The notes under the pieces were generated by a model, which was given only the letters and a program-made list of their open reading frames with translations, ran no database searches and was not told the origin of the DNA. From Longimicrobiales bacterium (GTDB taxonomy: Bacteria; Gemmatimonadota; Gemmatimonadetes; Longimicrobiales; Gaopeijiaceae), in assembly GCA_028278645.1 (NCBI GenBank), contig JANQDZ010000078.1:1-34966 (forward strand): 34,966 nucleotides of DNA, in the 5' to 3' direction. Both the position numbers and the translations under genes were made by a program. The number at the start of each line of letters is the position of its first letter. Position 1 is the first letter of the stretch. Positions 1-8,811 of this stretch are shown here, piece by piece.

Positions 1-454
1 GACTCCGACCGTCTCGCCAACTGCTCGAGGCGAGATCAGGGCCGGTTGTCACGCCGATCGCTCGATACGAGACGGGCGCCGCTCGAGACGATTTTGGGCC
101 GCTGGTTACGCTTGGATTTCCGCTGAGAACTTCCGGACACCTCCTCCCTTCGTCAAAAAAGTCCTCTCTGAGAGCCCCTGAGTGCAACGTTTCAGATCCC
201 GGATTTTGTTTCTAACCGAGGAACGGATGTTCCCGGATCCAGGGGCGGCACACGCCTACCCAACAGCTCCGCCGCCGACTGGACCCCGCTGTTCACGCTC
301 TAAATCCCTCCCGGCAGCGGCCTTTTCCGAACGTGTCGTACAGCCGTTGCGAGGCCTATACGAAGAACGGTACATTTGTCTTTCAACACTGAATGTTTCT
401 GAGGTGCCGCAACCCACCCGCGTTTTCCACGGGTGTAGGTGAAGGGAGACGATC
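1..454. other. Left-edge non-coding stretch / leader of the HTH gene
   Basis: No convincing gene. A frame running in from the left edge stays open to a stop at 213-215 but resembles nothing I know, so it could be the tail of an upstream gene or chance. A short open frame at 182-442 has no protein-like character. Just upstream of the HTH gene there is a small inverted repeat (CACCCG at 415-420, CGGGTG at 430-435), between a possible promoter and the ribosome binding site. It could be an autoregulatory operator or a leader hairpin; this is inference only. Confidence 0.4.
347..376 (+). promoter_or_regulatory. Possible sigma70-type promoter for the HTH gene
   Basis: TTGCGA (347-352) and TACATT (371-376) are separated by 18 bases and lie about 80 bases upstream of the GTG at 455. 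The match to -35/-10 consensus is moderate, and the phylum's own consensus is not known to me. Confidence 0.25.
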
Positions 455-1063
455 GTGACACCGGCGAATCCGGTAATCCCCGAAGCTAAACGGTTAGAAC
501 ACTTGAGATTACACTACCTGGACGGAATTCCGCTGGCAGAATTCCACAGGTTGCTCACAAAAACAGATGATTACCAGATCAGCTATGCGGGGGTGAGGAA
601 TTACCACACAACCCGGAAGGCGCCGGTGGACTACTACGCCCAGGTCAGTCGGGTGTTTGGTGTCCGGCTGGAGTGGCTTCTGTTCGGCGACGGAGAAGTA
701 ACCTCTGCTGAGGCTGAAGCCAAAGAGGCTGGAATGGAGGCCCCCGATTGGGTAGCGATGCTTCCGCAGAGCGCCCCCACCGCTTGGGACCCAACCGATC
801 CGATTTCACAAGCGGCCTTCCTTGACTGTATGAGGCGCCTGGACCTTGCTCGCCCCGGTAGTCAGCCCCTCTCACTGGAAGAGCGAGAAAAGCTCGCAAG
901 GGTGTTGGATACGCTCATCGCCGGCGCCCTGTGGATCCTCAGAGGAGACAAGGTGGCACCGAAGGATTGTGTCCGATCCCTTCTTCTGGCTTTTTCCCAG
1001 GGACTCCCCGGGCCGAAAAAAGGGAGTACCTACCGGGATATCGTGAGGAAAATGAAGATATAG
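455..1063 (+). CDS. Cro/C1-like helix-turn-helix protein, 202 aa
   Basis: Probably a DNA-binding regulator in the cytoplasm. Residues about 10-80 look like an XRE/Cro-C1 domain that ends in VRLEWLLFGDGE, a typical end of phage-repressor-like HTH domains (family knowledge). The remaining 120 residues are helical, without a recognised fold, and the C-terminus is basic. It starts with GTG, chosen because a good ribosome binding site (GAAGGGA, 441-447) sits eight bases upstream. The stop at 1061-1063 is followed within ten bases by a decayed esterase fragment, so the gene sits at a recombination junction. Target and ligand are unknown. I am fairly sure it is a real gene and moderately sure of the HTH assignment. 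Confidence 0.7.
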   Translation: MTPANPVIPEAKRLEHLRLHYLDGIPLAEFHRLLTKTDDYQISYAGVRNYHTTRKAPVDYYAQVSRVFGVRLEWLLFGDGEVTSAEAEAKEAGMEAPDWVAMLPQSAPTAWDPTDPISQAAFLDCMRRLDLARPGSQPLSLEEREKLARVLDTLIAGALWILRGDKVAPKDCVRSLLLAFSQGLPGPKKGSTYRDIVRKMKI

Positions 1064-1070
1064 AAGTACA

Positions 1071-1395
1071 CTCCGACACTACTCCCATCTGCACTGGATT
1101 CTCCCTCGCCTGGGAGAATTCGTAGACCGGCCGGAAGACGCCCCTGTTGACTATGATGACCTCTTCTCCCTCATTGCACTAAGGGGGACGTTGGTCGTGG
1201 CACGAACCTTTGATCGGTACCATCCCGGTGGAGGACGTTCGATCGGTCGTGGAGAAGGCCCGACCCGCCTACGGGGTGTACGGAAGGGAGTCTGGTCTCG
1301 TGCTGGACACTCCGGAGGGTTTCAACGGTTTCGAATCGGAATGGGATCGGAGGATCCGGGTCATGGACTGGCTCGAAGAGAAATCCGGTAGATAA
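1071..1395 (+). pseudogene. Frameshifted remnant of an esterase C-terminus, partial copy of the neighbouring 806-aa protein
   Basis: Translation from 1071 gives LRHYSHLHWILPRLGEFVDR, then PEDAPVDYDD, matching LSHYTDLHGLLPRLARYEDR, then PEDIPVDYDE, at residues 699 onward of the hydrolase encoded at 1697-4117. After DRYHP (about 1207-1221) the match moves to another frame and continues as VEDVRSVVEKA to TPEGFNGFE and a TAG at 1393-1395. The aligned stretch of the intact gene is 3791-4117. The 325 versus 327 base lengths fit one inserted base and one lost final codon. No start codon or N-terminal part remains. It is either the relic of a tandem duplication or the tail of a second paralogue whose front was replaced by the HTH gene. 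Confidence 0.85.
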
Positions 1396-1696
1396 CCCCA
1401 AGCCCCTCTGTTCCTTTCGGACAAAACAGCAGGACCCCCGTTCGTTCCTTTTCTCCGCCTTTTCGGGCTATATGGCACGGAATTGGCGACTTCCCGGAAA
1501 CACTGCGGCCGTCGGCCGCCGGTCATAGATACGGGCCTGACCGCCAGGTAGCGGGAAAAGCCGCCGTGTCAGGGAGGTCGGCAAGTTTGACAATCGTTGA
1601 GATAAACCGTCACTTGTTGCCTTCCTGCATCATATACTGTGGCCCCGCCACCGTTTCATTCAATCAAGCAACAGAATCAATGCGAGCGAACCGCAT
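1396..1696. other. Intergenic, upstream of the two-domain hydrolase
   Basis: No gene seen. It contains a consensus TTGACA (1587-1592) and a TATACT (1633-1638), but they are about 40 bases apart and do not pair as one promoter. Either could belong to a promoter for the hydrolase. No terminator with a T-run was found after the pseudogene. Confidence 0.4.
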
Positions 1697-4117
1697 ATGG
1701 TGAGTCGGCGTCGGTTTATCGGGTATGGCTTCGGATCCCTGGTAGGGCTGCATCTGGACAGCGGGTCCCTCTTCGGGGACACAGGGGTTTGGAGTCCTCT
1801 CCTTCTTGGTCAAGCAGACTCGGAGCTCGAGAGGCGACGGGAGTACTTGGCCCTACTTCAACGAGTGTTGCGACCGAGTGCGCCCCCGGGTGAGGGACGC
1901 GAAGGGCGGATCAACGGCAGCGCCGATTCATGGGAGGAGTGGGTAGAACAATCCGGAGAGCTCCCGCCCGACTTCTCGCAGATGCCGTCTCAACCGCTTC
2001 TTCCTGACCCACTTCAAGACTTGACCGGATTAAAAGGCGGACCAATCGAAACACTTCAGGATTGGGACCGTCAGAAGGCCTGGATCCGGGAGGAATACCA
2101 GAAATGGGTTATCGGGCGGCTACCGCCGGCTCCTGATAATCTCGAGGCAGAGATCATCGAGACGAGACCCCACGGAGAAGCGACAATCCACGAAGTCGTT
2201 CTCCGGTTCGGACCGGAGATGCAAGGCACCCTCCGGATTGATATCCATGTCCCAAAAGGCAGAGGTCCATTCCCCGCATTTGTCACCCCTCAAAACAGAG
2301 GGACCGACTGGGTGAGGATCCCGTTTCGTAGGGGATATGTGGTGTGCATCGTCAAAGCTGCTGATCCGATACGGCACCAAGGAGACGACAGCGATGCTTG
2401 GATCGAACTCTACCCAGATTATGATTTCAGCGGCCTCGCACGGTGGGCCTGGGCGGTCATGCGTGCGGTAGACCACTTGGTCACCCTCCCCTACGTGAAC
2501 TCGGATCAGATAGCCACTGGTGGGAATTCGCGTTACGCGAAATCCACGCTGATCGCCGCTGCATTTGATGAGAGGATTGGAGCTGCCCTCCCGTCGAGGG
2601 GGAATTGCGGATGCGGGATTCCGTGGCGGTTCGCCACGGGCATGTTCGTGAACGAGAGTCTTGAAGAGTTGACACGACTGAATCGGTTCTGGTTCCACCC
2701 ACGCCTCAGGTTCTTCACCGGGCGCGAAGACAGGCTACCGGTTGACCAGAACCTTCTGGTGTCGCTGGTGGCTCCCAGGGGCTTACTCCTCTCCCATGCC
2801 TTTACAGAACACCAGGGTAACCCTTGGGCGATCGAGAGGTCCTACCGGTCAGCGAAGAGGGTTTATGAGTTCTTGGGAGCTGGGGAAAAGCTGGGGCTCA
2901 TCCAGAGGCCGGGAGAGCACACGGTGGCGGGTCCTGTCCTCGAGTTCTATATGGACTTCTGTGACGGGATCTTTGGCCGGGCCCCACTCCGGGAACACCA
3001 TGATCTTATCAACGGTTTTGAGTTCCAGCAGTGGGAGGACGCCCAAGAACGCTCTGCCTCTTCAATCCCTGCGCCACCTTTGCAGAGAAGAAGCTGGCTG
3101 CAGGACCTGGAATCCGGTGTCCCTTGGGCGACCATCAAAACCCGAAGCCGGCGGAGGATCCAATGGCTCCTGGGAGAGACCCCTCCAGCTCTCCGCCGTC
3201 CCTTGGACAACTGGGTGAACTTCCGGTCCGGCACCAGTCGGCGGCGCTCGATCGTGTACCCAAGGACCCTTTTCCAGCGTCCGATCCGAAGCAGGGTGAT
3301 GGGCGTTGCCACCCTCAACTTCGGTGATCGATTACAGGGTGATCTTTATCTAGCGTCCAAAAGAGAAGACGGGTTTCCGAAGTGGTATAGGGACCTGCCG
3401 ACGGTCATCTGGCTCCATCCGTATGCCTATGCGATCGGTTACTCGCGGTACAGCCAGTGGGCGTTCGAGCAGTTGACGGCCAGGAGGTTCGGAGTGATCG
3501 GCCTTGACTTGATCGGGTCTGGGACCCGAGTCGAGGCGATAAAGGGGTTTTACGATCGATACCCCGATCACTCCCTTCTCGGCAGGATGGTCACAGATCT
3601 GAGAGCCCTGATCACCGCCATACACGGCTTACGGGAAGTCAAGAACGATTCCATCTATGTCGTCGGCTCAGGCCTGGGTGCCAAGGCTGCACTCTTCCAC
3701 GCAGCGATGGATGACCGAGTACGGGGAGTAGCGGCGGTGAGCGGGTTCGGATCCCTCCGTGATCCCGACGCGTCCGAGTCTACAGAGGGCCTAAGCCACT
3801 ACACGGATCTACATGGCCTCCTCCCGAGATTGGCACGGTATGAAGACCGGCCTGAGGACATTCCGGTAGACTATGATGAGGTGCTCGCCATGATCGCTCC
3901 ACGGCCAACTCTGGTGATCGCCCCGGAACAAGACCGGTACCATCGGGTCGACTCGGTCCGTGCCTTGGTCGACCGATCCCGGAGCGCCTTTGCATTTCAC
4001 AAGGTCCCGGAAAAGCTGACCCTTGAAACTCCGGAGGGGTTTAACGGGTTTGAGACTGAGCGGGATCGACAACTCAGGGTATTCGATTGGCTTCTGGAAC
4101 AGGAGGGACGAGAGTAG
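1697..4117 (+). CDS. Two-domain alpha/beta hydrolase: CE15-like N-terminal half, degenerate second hydrolase half
   Basis: An 806-aa, probably exported protein. The N-terminus SRRRFIGYGFGSL resembles a Tat signal. Residues about 130-430 look like a glucuronoyl-esterase (CE15)-like hydrolase: TGGNSRYAKS places the likely nucleophile at Ser278 (CE15 enzymes have GCSRNGK), and RPGEHTVAG gives a candidate His408. Residues about 520-806 are a second alpha/beta hydrolase of acetyl-xylan-esterase type, but the nucleophile elbow reads GSGLG (657-661), with glycine where GxSxG needs serine. The segment expected to hold the catalytic histidine reads TPEGFNGFE. This half may be non-catalytic. The likely substrate is an ester on plant or algal polysaccharide, by family only. 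No strong ribosome binding site precedes the ATG; the start was chosen for the twin-arginine leader. The C-terminal 109 residues are duplicated in the upstream pseudogene. Confidence 0.8.
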   Translation: MVSRRRFIGYGFGSLVGLHLDSGSLFGDTGVWSPLLLGQADSELERRREYLALLQRVLRPSAPPGEGREGRINGSADSWEEWVEQSGELPPDFSQMPSQPLLPDPLQDLTGLKGGPIETLQDWDRQKAWIREEYQKWVIGRLPPAPDNLEAEIIETRPHGEATIHEVVLRFGPEMQGTLRIDIHVPKGRGPFPAFVTPQNRGTDWVRIPFRRGYVVCIVKAADPIRHQGDDSDAWIELYPDYDFSGLARWAWAVMRAVDHLVTLPYVNSDQIATGGNSRYAKSTLIAAAFDERIGAALPSRGNCGCGIPWRFATGMFVNESLEELTRLNRFWFHPRLRFFTGREDRLPVDQNLLVSLVAPRGLLLSHAFTEHQGNPWAIERSYRSAKRVYEFLGAGEKLGLIQRPGEHTVAGPVLEFYMDFCDGIFGRAPLREHHDLINGFEFQQWEDAQERSASSIPAPPLQRRSWLQDLESGVPWATIKTRSRRRIQWLLGETPPALRRPLDNWVNFRSGTSRRRSIVYPRTLFQRPIRSRVMGVATLNFGDRLQGDLYLASKREDGFPKWYRDLPTVIWLHPYAYAIGYSRYSQWAFEQLTARRFGVIGLDLIGSGTRVEAIKGFYDRYPDHSLLGRMVTDLRALITAIHGLREVKNDSIYVVGSGLGAKAALFHAAMDDRVRGVAAVSGFGSLRDPDASESTEGLSHYTDLHGLLPRLARYEDRPEDIPVDYDEVLAMIAPRPTLVIAPEQDRYHRVDSVRALVDRSRSAFAFHKVPEKLTLETPEGFNGFETERDRQLRVFDWLLEQEGRE

Positions 4118-4124
4118 CTCACCG

Positions 4125-4565
4125 TCACCTCCGCTTTTTGGCGGCCGCAGTACCCGGGACCGGCCCCAGGTCCCTCCACACCCCAACCTCGGTCTTGGTC
4201 ACGTACACGTGCCCCCCCTCGGTGACCACGTAAACCACGTCCTTCTTCTCATCCACGGCGATGGACACCGGTTTGTCCATTAGAGGCTCCTCTGGTTCGG
4301 TTGAGCTCCTGAAGCAGTTCCAACCATCAAGAAACGGGGAGGGCGTCATCGCCCACCCCGATGTCTTACCCCGCAGGCCGACAAGTTGCCGACCCTGTTC
4401 TATCCACACTGTCGGTTCGATGTCGGCTTTCAGCCGGAAGAGGTTGGTGGGATCATCGTTCATAAACCAACCCACATTTATCATCATATTCCCGCGGGAA
4501 TATCGATGGGAAAACGCGGTTTCTTCAGCAGCCACCCTCCCAATGGCTCCTCCGGCGATCATCAA
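4125..4565 (-). CDS. Hypothetical protein, 146 aa, with a propeller-blade-like segment
   Basis: I do not recognise the family. Residues about 98-125 (KPVSIAVDEKKDVVYVVTEG) alternate like one blade of a beta-propeller, and the protein ends in the basic tail AAAKKRR. There is no signal peptide. It follows the amidohydrolase on the same strand after 66 bases, so it may be the last gene of that unit. The start is uncertain: two adjacent ATGs sit at the 5' end, and an internal Met before DKPVSIAV is possible. Open frames on the other strand also cross this region, so the gene is plausible but not certain. It could be the tail of a larger propeller protein. Confidence 0.45.
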   Translation of the reverse strand: MMIAGGAIGRVAAEETAFSHRYSRGNMMINVGWFMNDDPTNLFRLKADIEPTVWIEQGRQLVGLRGKTSGWAMTPSPFLDGWNCFRSSTEPEEPLMDKPVSIAVDEKKDVVYVVTEGGHVYVTKTEVGVWRDLGPVPGTAAAKKRR

Positions 4566-4631
4566 CCCACCATCACAGAGGGCCAGTTATTTGTCGAACG
4601 AGGGGTCCAGGACTCGGTTCCGTCCCCTTCC

Positions 4632-6404
4632 CTACTCGCCTCTGCGGTAGACGATCTTCCCGTCGACGATGGTGAACTCAATCTCCATATCGAGGATCTC
4701 GGCCGGGTCGATCTCCAGGAGGTTCCGGTCGCAAACGGTGATGTCGGCGAGCTTCCCTGCCTTGAGGGACCCCCGAATGTCGTCCTCGAAGGCTGCGAAG
4801 GCGTTATTGATGGTATATGCCTTCAGCGCCTCGTGGACCGATATCTTCTGCTCGGGGAACCACCCTCCGTCCGGAGTATGGTTGAGGGTCGTCCGATTAA
4901 CGGCAGCGTGTATCAGATATTTCGGATGCATATGATATTCGGCTGCCGACGTGCCGGGCCAATCCGATCCGAATGAAAGCATCGTGTTGTATTCCAGCAT
5001 GGAAGCGAAGGCGTATGCGCCCTTGCTCCGCTCATAGCCGATGCGTTCTTCCATCCACCGCATGTCGTCGGAGATGTGATAGGGGTTCACCTCCGCGATG
5101 ACGCCTAGCTCGCTGAAACGTGGGAAATCCTCCGGGCGGACCACCTGGTTATGGATGACCCGGAACCCGGTCAGATCGATTCCTTCATTCTTGAGGCGCT
5201 CGTACATGTCGAGCATCAACGCCACACCCTTGGTCCCAATGGCGTGAACGTTGGGGACAAACCCCGCGTCGAGGCCTGCTTTGATCAGGGTGTACATCTT
5301 CTCCATGTCCCCGATCATCATCTGGGAATCGTTGCTGGTGTGCCTGCGATAGTGACCGTAGTTGCCCGGTTGGTCGTCGTAGGGCTCGAAGAAGAGTGCA
5401 CCGTGGGTCCCCATGATTCCGTCGATATACCCCTTTAGCGCTCCGTACCGGAGGAAGTTGTCGGGTGCCTTGGTCTGAGGGTGGAGCCCCATGGTAAGCC
5501 CTTGTGCGCCCAGATCCGCGCCCCGTGAGAGGTCGGGGCGGAGCCACACCCGGGCCGTCAGTTCCCCGTTCTCCTGAAGCTCGGCAAAACGGGCGGTCTG
5601 GTCGGGCCGGGCAATGTCGTGGACCTCCACGATCCCGGCTTCCCTGAGAGCCTTCAACGCCGCGCGATTCTCATCCAGGAGCCGCTGGTGGGATTTGGGC
5701 TTTTGGACACTCCTGAGCCGACTCAGGGCCGTTGAACCCCGGTAGATCAGTCCGGTGGGCGCACCTTCATCGTTCAACTTCATCCCTTCCACCGGCTCCT
5801 CTTCGAGGCCGGCGGCCTGGAGGGCTGCGGTGTTGGCCAGGTAGAGCTGACTGTCGAAGCTGTTCAGAAGGCAGGGGTAGTCCGCCGTGAGGTCGTCGAT
5901 GACCCAACGGTCGGGCTCCCAGCGGCTGTCTTTCTTCTCGTCGGCCGACTCGGCACCCAGGGACCACTCTTCATAGGCGCCCCAGAGGCCACCGGTGATC
6001 CATTCCCCTGGTTCCAGGATGGTCACCAGGCGAGCCATCTCCTCCACTAACCCCGGGTTGTCCGCCACGTCCATGAGGTTGGCATCGTTGATCAGGCCTC
6101 CTGCACCGTTGAAGTGCACGTGGCCGTCGATGAAGCCCGGAACGACGAACTTTCCTTCGAGGTCGATGACCTCCGTGTCGGGGCCACGGTATGCGTCGGC
6201 CTCCTCATCGGTGGCCAGGACGGCGGTGATGGTGTTTCCGGTGACCACCACCGCAGAGGCCGTAGGGTGATCCTCCTCCATGGTGTAAACGTCGCCGTTC
6301 AGGAGGATCAGATCGGCCGGATTGTCGGAGGTATAGGACGGTTCACAGGACGTGAGGCCGATGGATGCAAGGATAGCTATCAAAATCACGCGGGACTTTT
6401 GCAT
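4632..6404 (-). CDS. Amidohydrolase family protein (YtcJ/AepA type), lipoprotein, 590 aa
   Basis: A metal-dependent hydrolase of the amidohydrolase superfamily, substrate unknown. MQKSRVILIAILASIGLTSC is a lipoprotein signal with lipobox Cys20, so the enzyme is probably anchored in the envelope. The composite N-terminal strand region (ADLILLNGDVYTM) and GFIDGHVHF, with metal ligands His95 and His97, are typical. Later motifs include VHAIGTKGV and a near C-terminal FGSDWPGTSA carrying the conserved aspartate. The open frame extends about 70 codons further upstream, but the ATG at 6404 was chosen because a strong AGGGGG lies just before it and the signal peptide starts there. Family members act on N-substituted amides, hydantoins or formimides; nothing here fixes the substrate. 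Confidence 0.88.
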   Translation of the reverse strand: MQKSRVILIAILASIGLTSCEPSYTSDNPADLILLNGDVYTMEEDHPTASAVVVTGNTITAVLATDEEADAYRGPDTEVIDLEGKFVVPGFIDGHVHFNGAGGLINDANLMDVADNPGLVEEMARLVTILEPGEWITGGLWGAYEEWSLGAESADEKKDSRWEPDRWVIDDLTADYPCLLNSFDSQLYLANTAALQAAGLEEEPVEGMKLNDEGAPTGLIYRGSTALSRLRSVQKPKSHQRLLDENRAALKALREAGIVEVHDIARPDQTARFAELQENGELTARVWLRPDLSRGADLGAQGLTMGLHPQTKAPDNFLRYGALKGYIDGIMGTHGALFFEPYDDQPGNYGHYRRHTSNDSQMMIGDMEKMYTLIKAGLDAGFVPNVHAIGTKGVALMLDMYERLKNEGIDLTGFRVIHNQVVRPEDFPRFSELGVIAEVNPYHISDDMRWMEERIGYERSKGAYAFASMLEYNTMLSFGSDWPGTSAAEYHMHPKYLIHAAVNRTTLNHTPDGGWFPEQKISVHEALKAYTINNAFAAFEDDIRGSLKAGKLADITVCDRNLLEIDPAEILDMEIEFTIVDGKIVYRRGE

Positions 6405-6456
6405 GACGTGACCCCCTAGAGGAATAGAGACGTCGCAATACTCACCCGCGGACAGT

Positions 6457-6693
6457 TTATGGGAGGTTGAGGATCGGCGGCAACAGCGCCTGGAAATCCG
6501 CACGCTGCTCCAAGTGAGCGAACCTGGGATCCCTCTCCAACATCCGCCTCGTGTATGGCCCTGGGTCGGAGAGGAGCGACGCCAATGTTTCCGCCGCCTT
6601 CTCGTCTTCACCGACCATGCCGTAGATCCCGGCGAGGTCCTCTACCCGGTGGGAGCCTTTGAGGAAGGCAAGAATGTAGATCGGGAGAAACAT
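6457..6693 (-). pseudogene. C-terminal stub of a TPR protein (kinase- or TolB-associated type)
   Basis: About 78 residues starting MFLPIYILAF and containing HRVEDLAGIYGMVGEDEKAA, then LLSDPGP, then MLERDPRFAHL and ADFQALLP. This pattern, an LA-IY--GE repeat followed by LR-DP-W/F--L----FQALL, is the usual C-terminal end of large proteins with TPR repeats behind a kinase, TolB or winged-helix domain (family knowledge). The rest of such a protein is missing: 150 bases upstream the opposite-strand DUF1080 gene begins. It is therefore most likely a truncated relic. A small independent gene is possible but no ribosome binding site is evident. Confidence 0.5.
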
Positions 6694-6900
6694 CTGGGTT
6701 CCCGCCGCTGCTCCGTCACGGGAGCCTACAGGAGTGCTCCGAGAGGAAACATGATGCTGCGGATAAGGAGCGGGCAGGCCTTCCCTTGCAGGGCCCAACG
6801 CTACCAGCCACTCTACCCTGGCAACAGGGAGTTGTCAGGATTGAAAGTTCAAAACGGACCCTGAGCGATGAACCGAACTGACTCGATGCCGGAGATCCGG

Positions 6901-7791
6901 ATGAGCCGCTCCAATCCACCTGCCCTTTCCCCCCTCCGAACCGTCTTTTTTTTCCTCTTCCTGGGTTCCGGCCTCTGCGGCTGTACGCCTGGTTCCGAGG
7001 TTGAGGGGCGGTCAAAGGGTGCGGGCGACGGCTCAACCGGTGGAGCGTACCAGGGTGAAGAGGGATGGATCGCGCTGTTCAACGGTCAAGATCTCACGGG
7101 TTGGACCCTGAAGATCGCCGGCCAGGAGCCGGGGGTTGATCCGTGGGGAACAGTCCGCGTTGAGGACGGCCTCCTAACCGTCGGATACGAGAACTATGAC
7201 GGGTGGGAAGGCCGCTTCGGACACCTTTTCTACCACGAGCCCTATTCCCACTACCGGCTTCGGGTCGAATACAGGTTCATCGGGGAGCAGGTTTCCGGAG
7301 CGCCCGCCTGGGCGTTCAAAAACAACGGGATCATGTTCCACGCCCAGGCGCCTGAAACGATGCTCCTCGATCAGAGCTTCCCCCTCTCCATCGAAGCTCA
7401 ACTCCTGGGAGGGAACGGGACCGACGACCGACCCACCGGAAACGTCTGCACACCAGGCACGGACATCCTGATCGATGGGCAGATGGCGGAGGCGCATTGC
7501 ATCTCGGCAACGGCACCCACCTTTCACGGCGAGGAGTGGGTCACCTTTGAGATGGTGGTCCGAGGGGGGGAATCCGTGGTGCATGTCATGGGCGGTGACA
7601 CGGTAATGGCCTATAACGCCATGGTCGTAGGCGGAGCCACCGTCGAGGAATTTGGTGAGCTGGCCCAGGCCGAGGGACAACCCCTAACCAGCGGACACAT
7701 AGCCATCCAGAGCGAGAGCCACCCGACCCAGTTCAGGAAGATCCTCCTAAAACCCTTGCCGGCCGGCGGCGAGCATGGAGATGAGAAATGA
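6901..7791 (+). CDS. DUF1080 / 3-keto-glycoside hydrolase-type lipoprotein, 296 aa
   Basis: The first gene of a four-gene operon. The fold is a LamG-like jelly roll; characterised DUF1080 members hydrolyse or eliminate the glycosidic bond of 3-keto-disaccharides and 3-keto-glycosides after C3 oxidation (family knowledge). The hallmark GWIALFNGQDLTGWTLK begins the domain near residue 57, and a C-terminal GHIAIQSESHPTQFRKI closes it. The N-terminus is a signal peptide ending LCGC (Cys28), which predicts an envelope lipoprotein. I chose the ATG at 6901 because GGAG (6891-6894) lies six bases before it and the signal peptide then has normal length. An in-frame ATG at 6868 has no such site. The stop overlaps the next start as ATGA. 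Confidence 0.88.
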   Translation: MSRSNPPALSPLRTVFFFLFLGSGLCGCTPGSEVEGRSKGAGDGSTGGAYQGEEGWIALFNGQDLTGWTLKIAGQEPGVDPWGTVRVEDGLLTVGYENYDGWEGRFGHLFYHEPYSHYRLRVEYRFIGEQVSGAPAWAFKNNGIMFHAQAPETMLLDQSFPLSIEAQLLGGNGTDDRPTGNVCTPGTDILIDGQMAEAHCISATAPTFHGEEWVTFEMVVRGGESVVHVMGGDTVMAYNAMVVGGATVEEFGELAQAEGQPLTSGHIAIQSESHPTQFRKILLKPLPAGGEHGDEK

Positions 7792-8783
7792 CCATAAACC
7801 GAAGGCGATTCCTGGAAACTTCCAGCGGTGTCGTGGCCGCTGCCTCCCTGGGGAGTGTGGCCGGGTTGAGCGCGTGCGCCGAGGCTCCTCCGGACACTTC
7901 CCTCGCCTCCTCATCGGGCGGTCATGGCCAGGAACCGTTCGTCGGGAAACCGGGGATCGGGATTTGCGACTGGAATCTTGGCCCCATGTGCGATCCGGAA
8001 GAGATACAGAACGCGGCTGCCGCCGATCTCACGGGGATCCAGGTCAGCCTTGGCCGAGACCCGGACCAGATCCTTCTCCGAAACCCGGCCCTCCAGGAGC
8101 GATACCAGGAACTGGGGAGGGAGCATGGAGTCAGCTTTCATTCCATCGCTCTGGGCATGTTCAACACACACCCGTTGGCTGATGAGCCTCGCTGCGCCGT
8201 CTGGCTCGTTGATGCGATTGACGCCGCCGTTGCCCTGGGCGCTACCAACGTCCTCATGGCTTTCTTCGGTAACGGCGACCTGAGGTACAGGGATGCTCAG
8301 GGGGAGTTCGTAAATGAGTCCGCAGGTGAGTTCGCATCCTTCCGGCTTGACGAGGAGAAAGTCGGAAGCGTCGTGGACACTCTGAAGCAGGTCGTCCCAA
8401 GGGCGATGGACGCAGGTGTGGCCCTGGGCCTGGAGAACACCATCTCGGGGGCCCAAAACCTGGAGATCATCGAGAGGGTCGGATCGGAATGGCTAAAGGT
8501 CTACTACGACCTGGGGAACTCCACAGGGTACGGGTACGACGTTCCCACCGAAGTTCGGGAGATCGGGAACGACCGCATATGTGAGGTCCATCTGAAGGAC
8601 TGGAGCACCCCCCTTCTGGGGAGTGAAGGGTGCATGGTAGACAATGCTGCCGCCGCCGCTGCTCTAGCCGACATCGGCTACGACAAGTGGTTGGTCCTGG
8701 AGACCAGCGGCCGAGAAGGGCAGTTCATGGAAGACACCCGGGCCAACGTGGCGTGGGCGAAGGAGACTTTCAGAGTCGGATGA
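7788..8783 (+). CDS. Tat-exported sugar phosphate isomerase/epimerase-like TIM barrel, 331 aa
   Basis: An AP-endonuclease-2/xylose-isomerase-like barrel. The four expected metal ligands are visible: Glu216 (GLENT), Asp241 (YYDLGN), His268 (EVHLKDW) and Glu305 (LVLETS), so it is probably catalytic with a divalent metal. In 3-keto-glycoside pathways such proteins act as lyases or epimerases on the keto sugar (family knowledge; the exact role here is inferred). The N-terminus NRRRFLE is a Tat motif, followed by a hydrophobic stretch ending LSAC (Cys30), so it may be a Tat lipoprotein. That is unusual for a barrel whose relatives are often cytoplasmic, but it fits its exported partners. It is translationally coupled to the DUF1080 gene through ATGA. 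Confidence 0.87.
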   Translation: MTINRRRFLETSSGVVAAASLGSVAGLSACAEAPPDTSLASSSGGHGQEPFVGKPGIGICDWNLGPMCDPEEIQNAAAADLTGIQVSLGRDPDQILLRNPALQERYQELGREHGVSFHSIALGMFNTHPLADEPRCAVWLVDAIDAAVALGATNVLMAFFGNGDLRYRDAQGEFVNESAGEFASFRLDEEKVGSVVDTLKQVVPRAMDAGVALGLENTISGAQNLEIIERVGSEWLKVYYDLGNSTGYGYDVPTEVREIGNDRICEVHLKDWSTPLLGSEGCMVDNAAAAAALADIGYDKWLVLETSGREGQFMEDTRANVAWAKETFRVG

Positions 8784-8811
8784 TCGCACTGAACGGGTCG
8801 GGAGGCTGACC

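Noticed and set aside
182-442. An 86-codon plus-strand frame before the HTH gene
   Set aside because: No ribosome binding site, no protein-like pattern, and it runs through the likely promoter and leader of the HTH gene.
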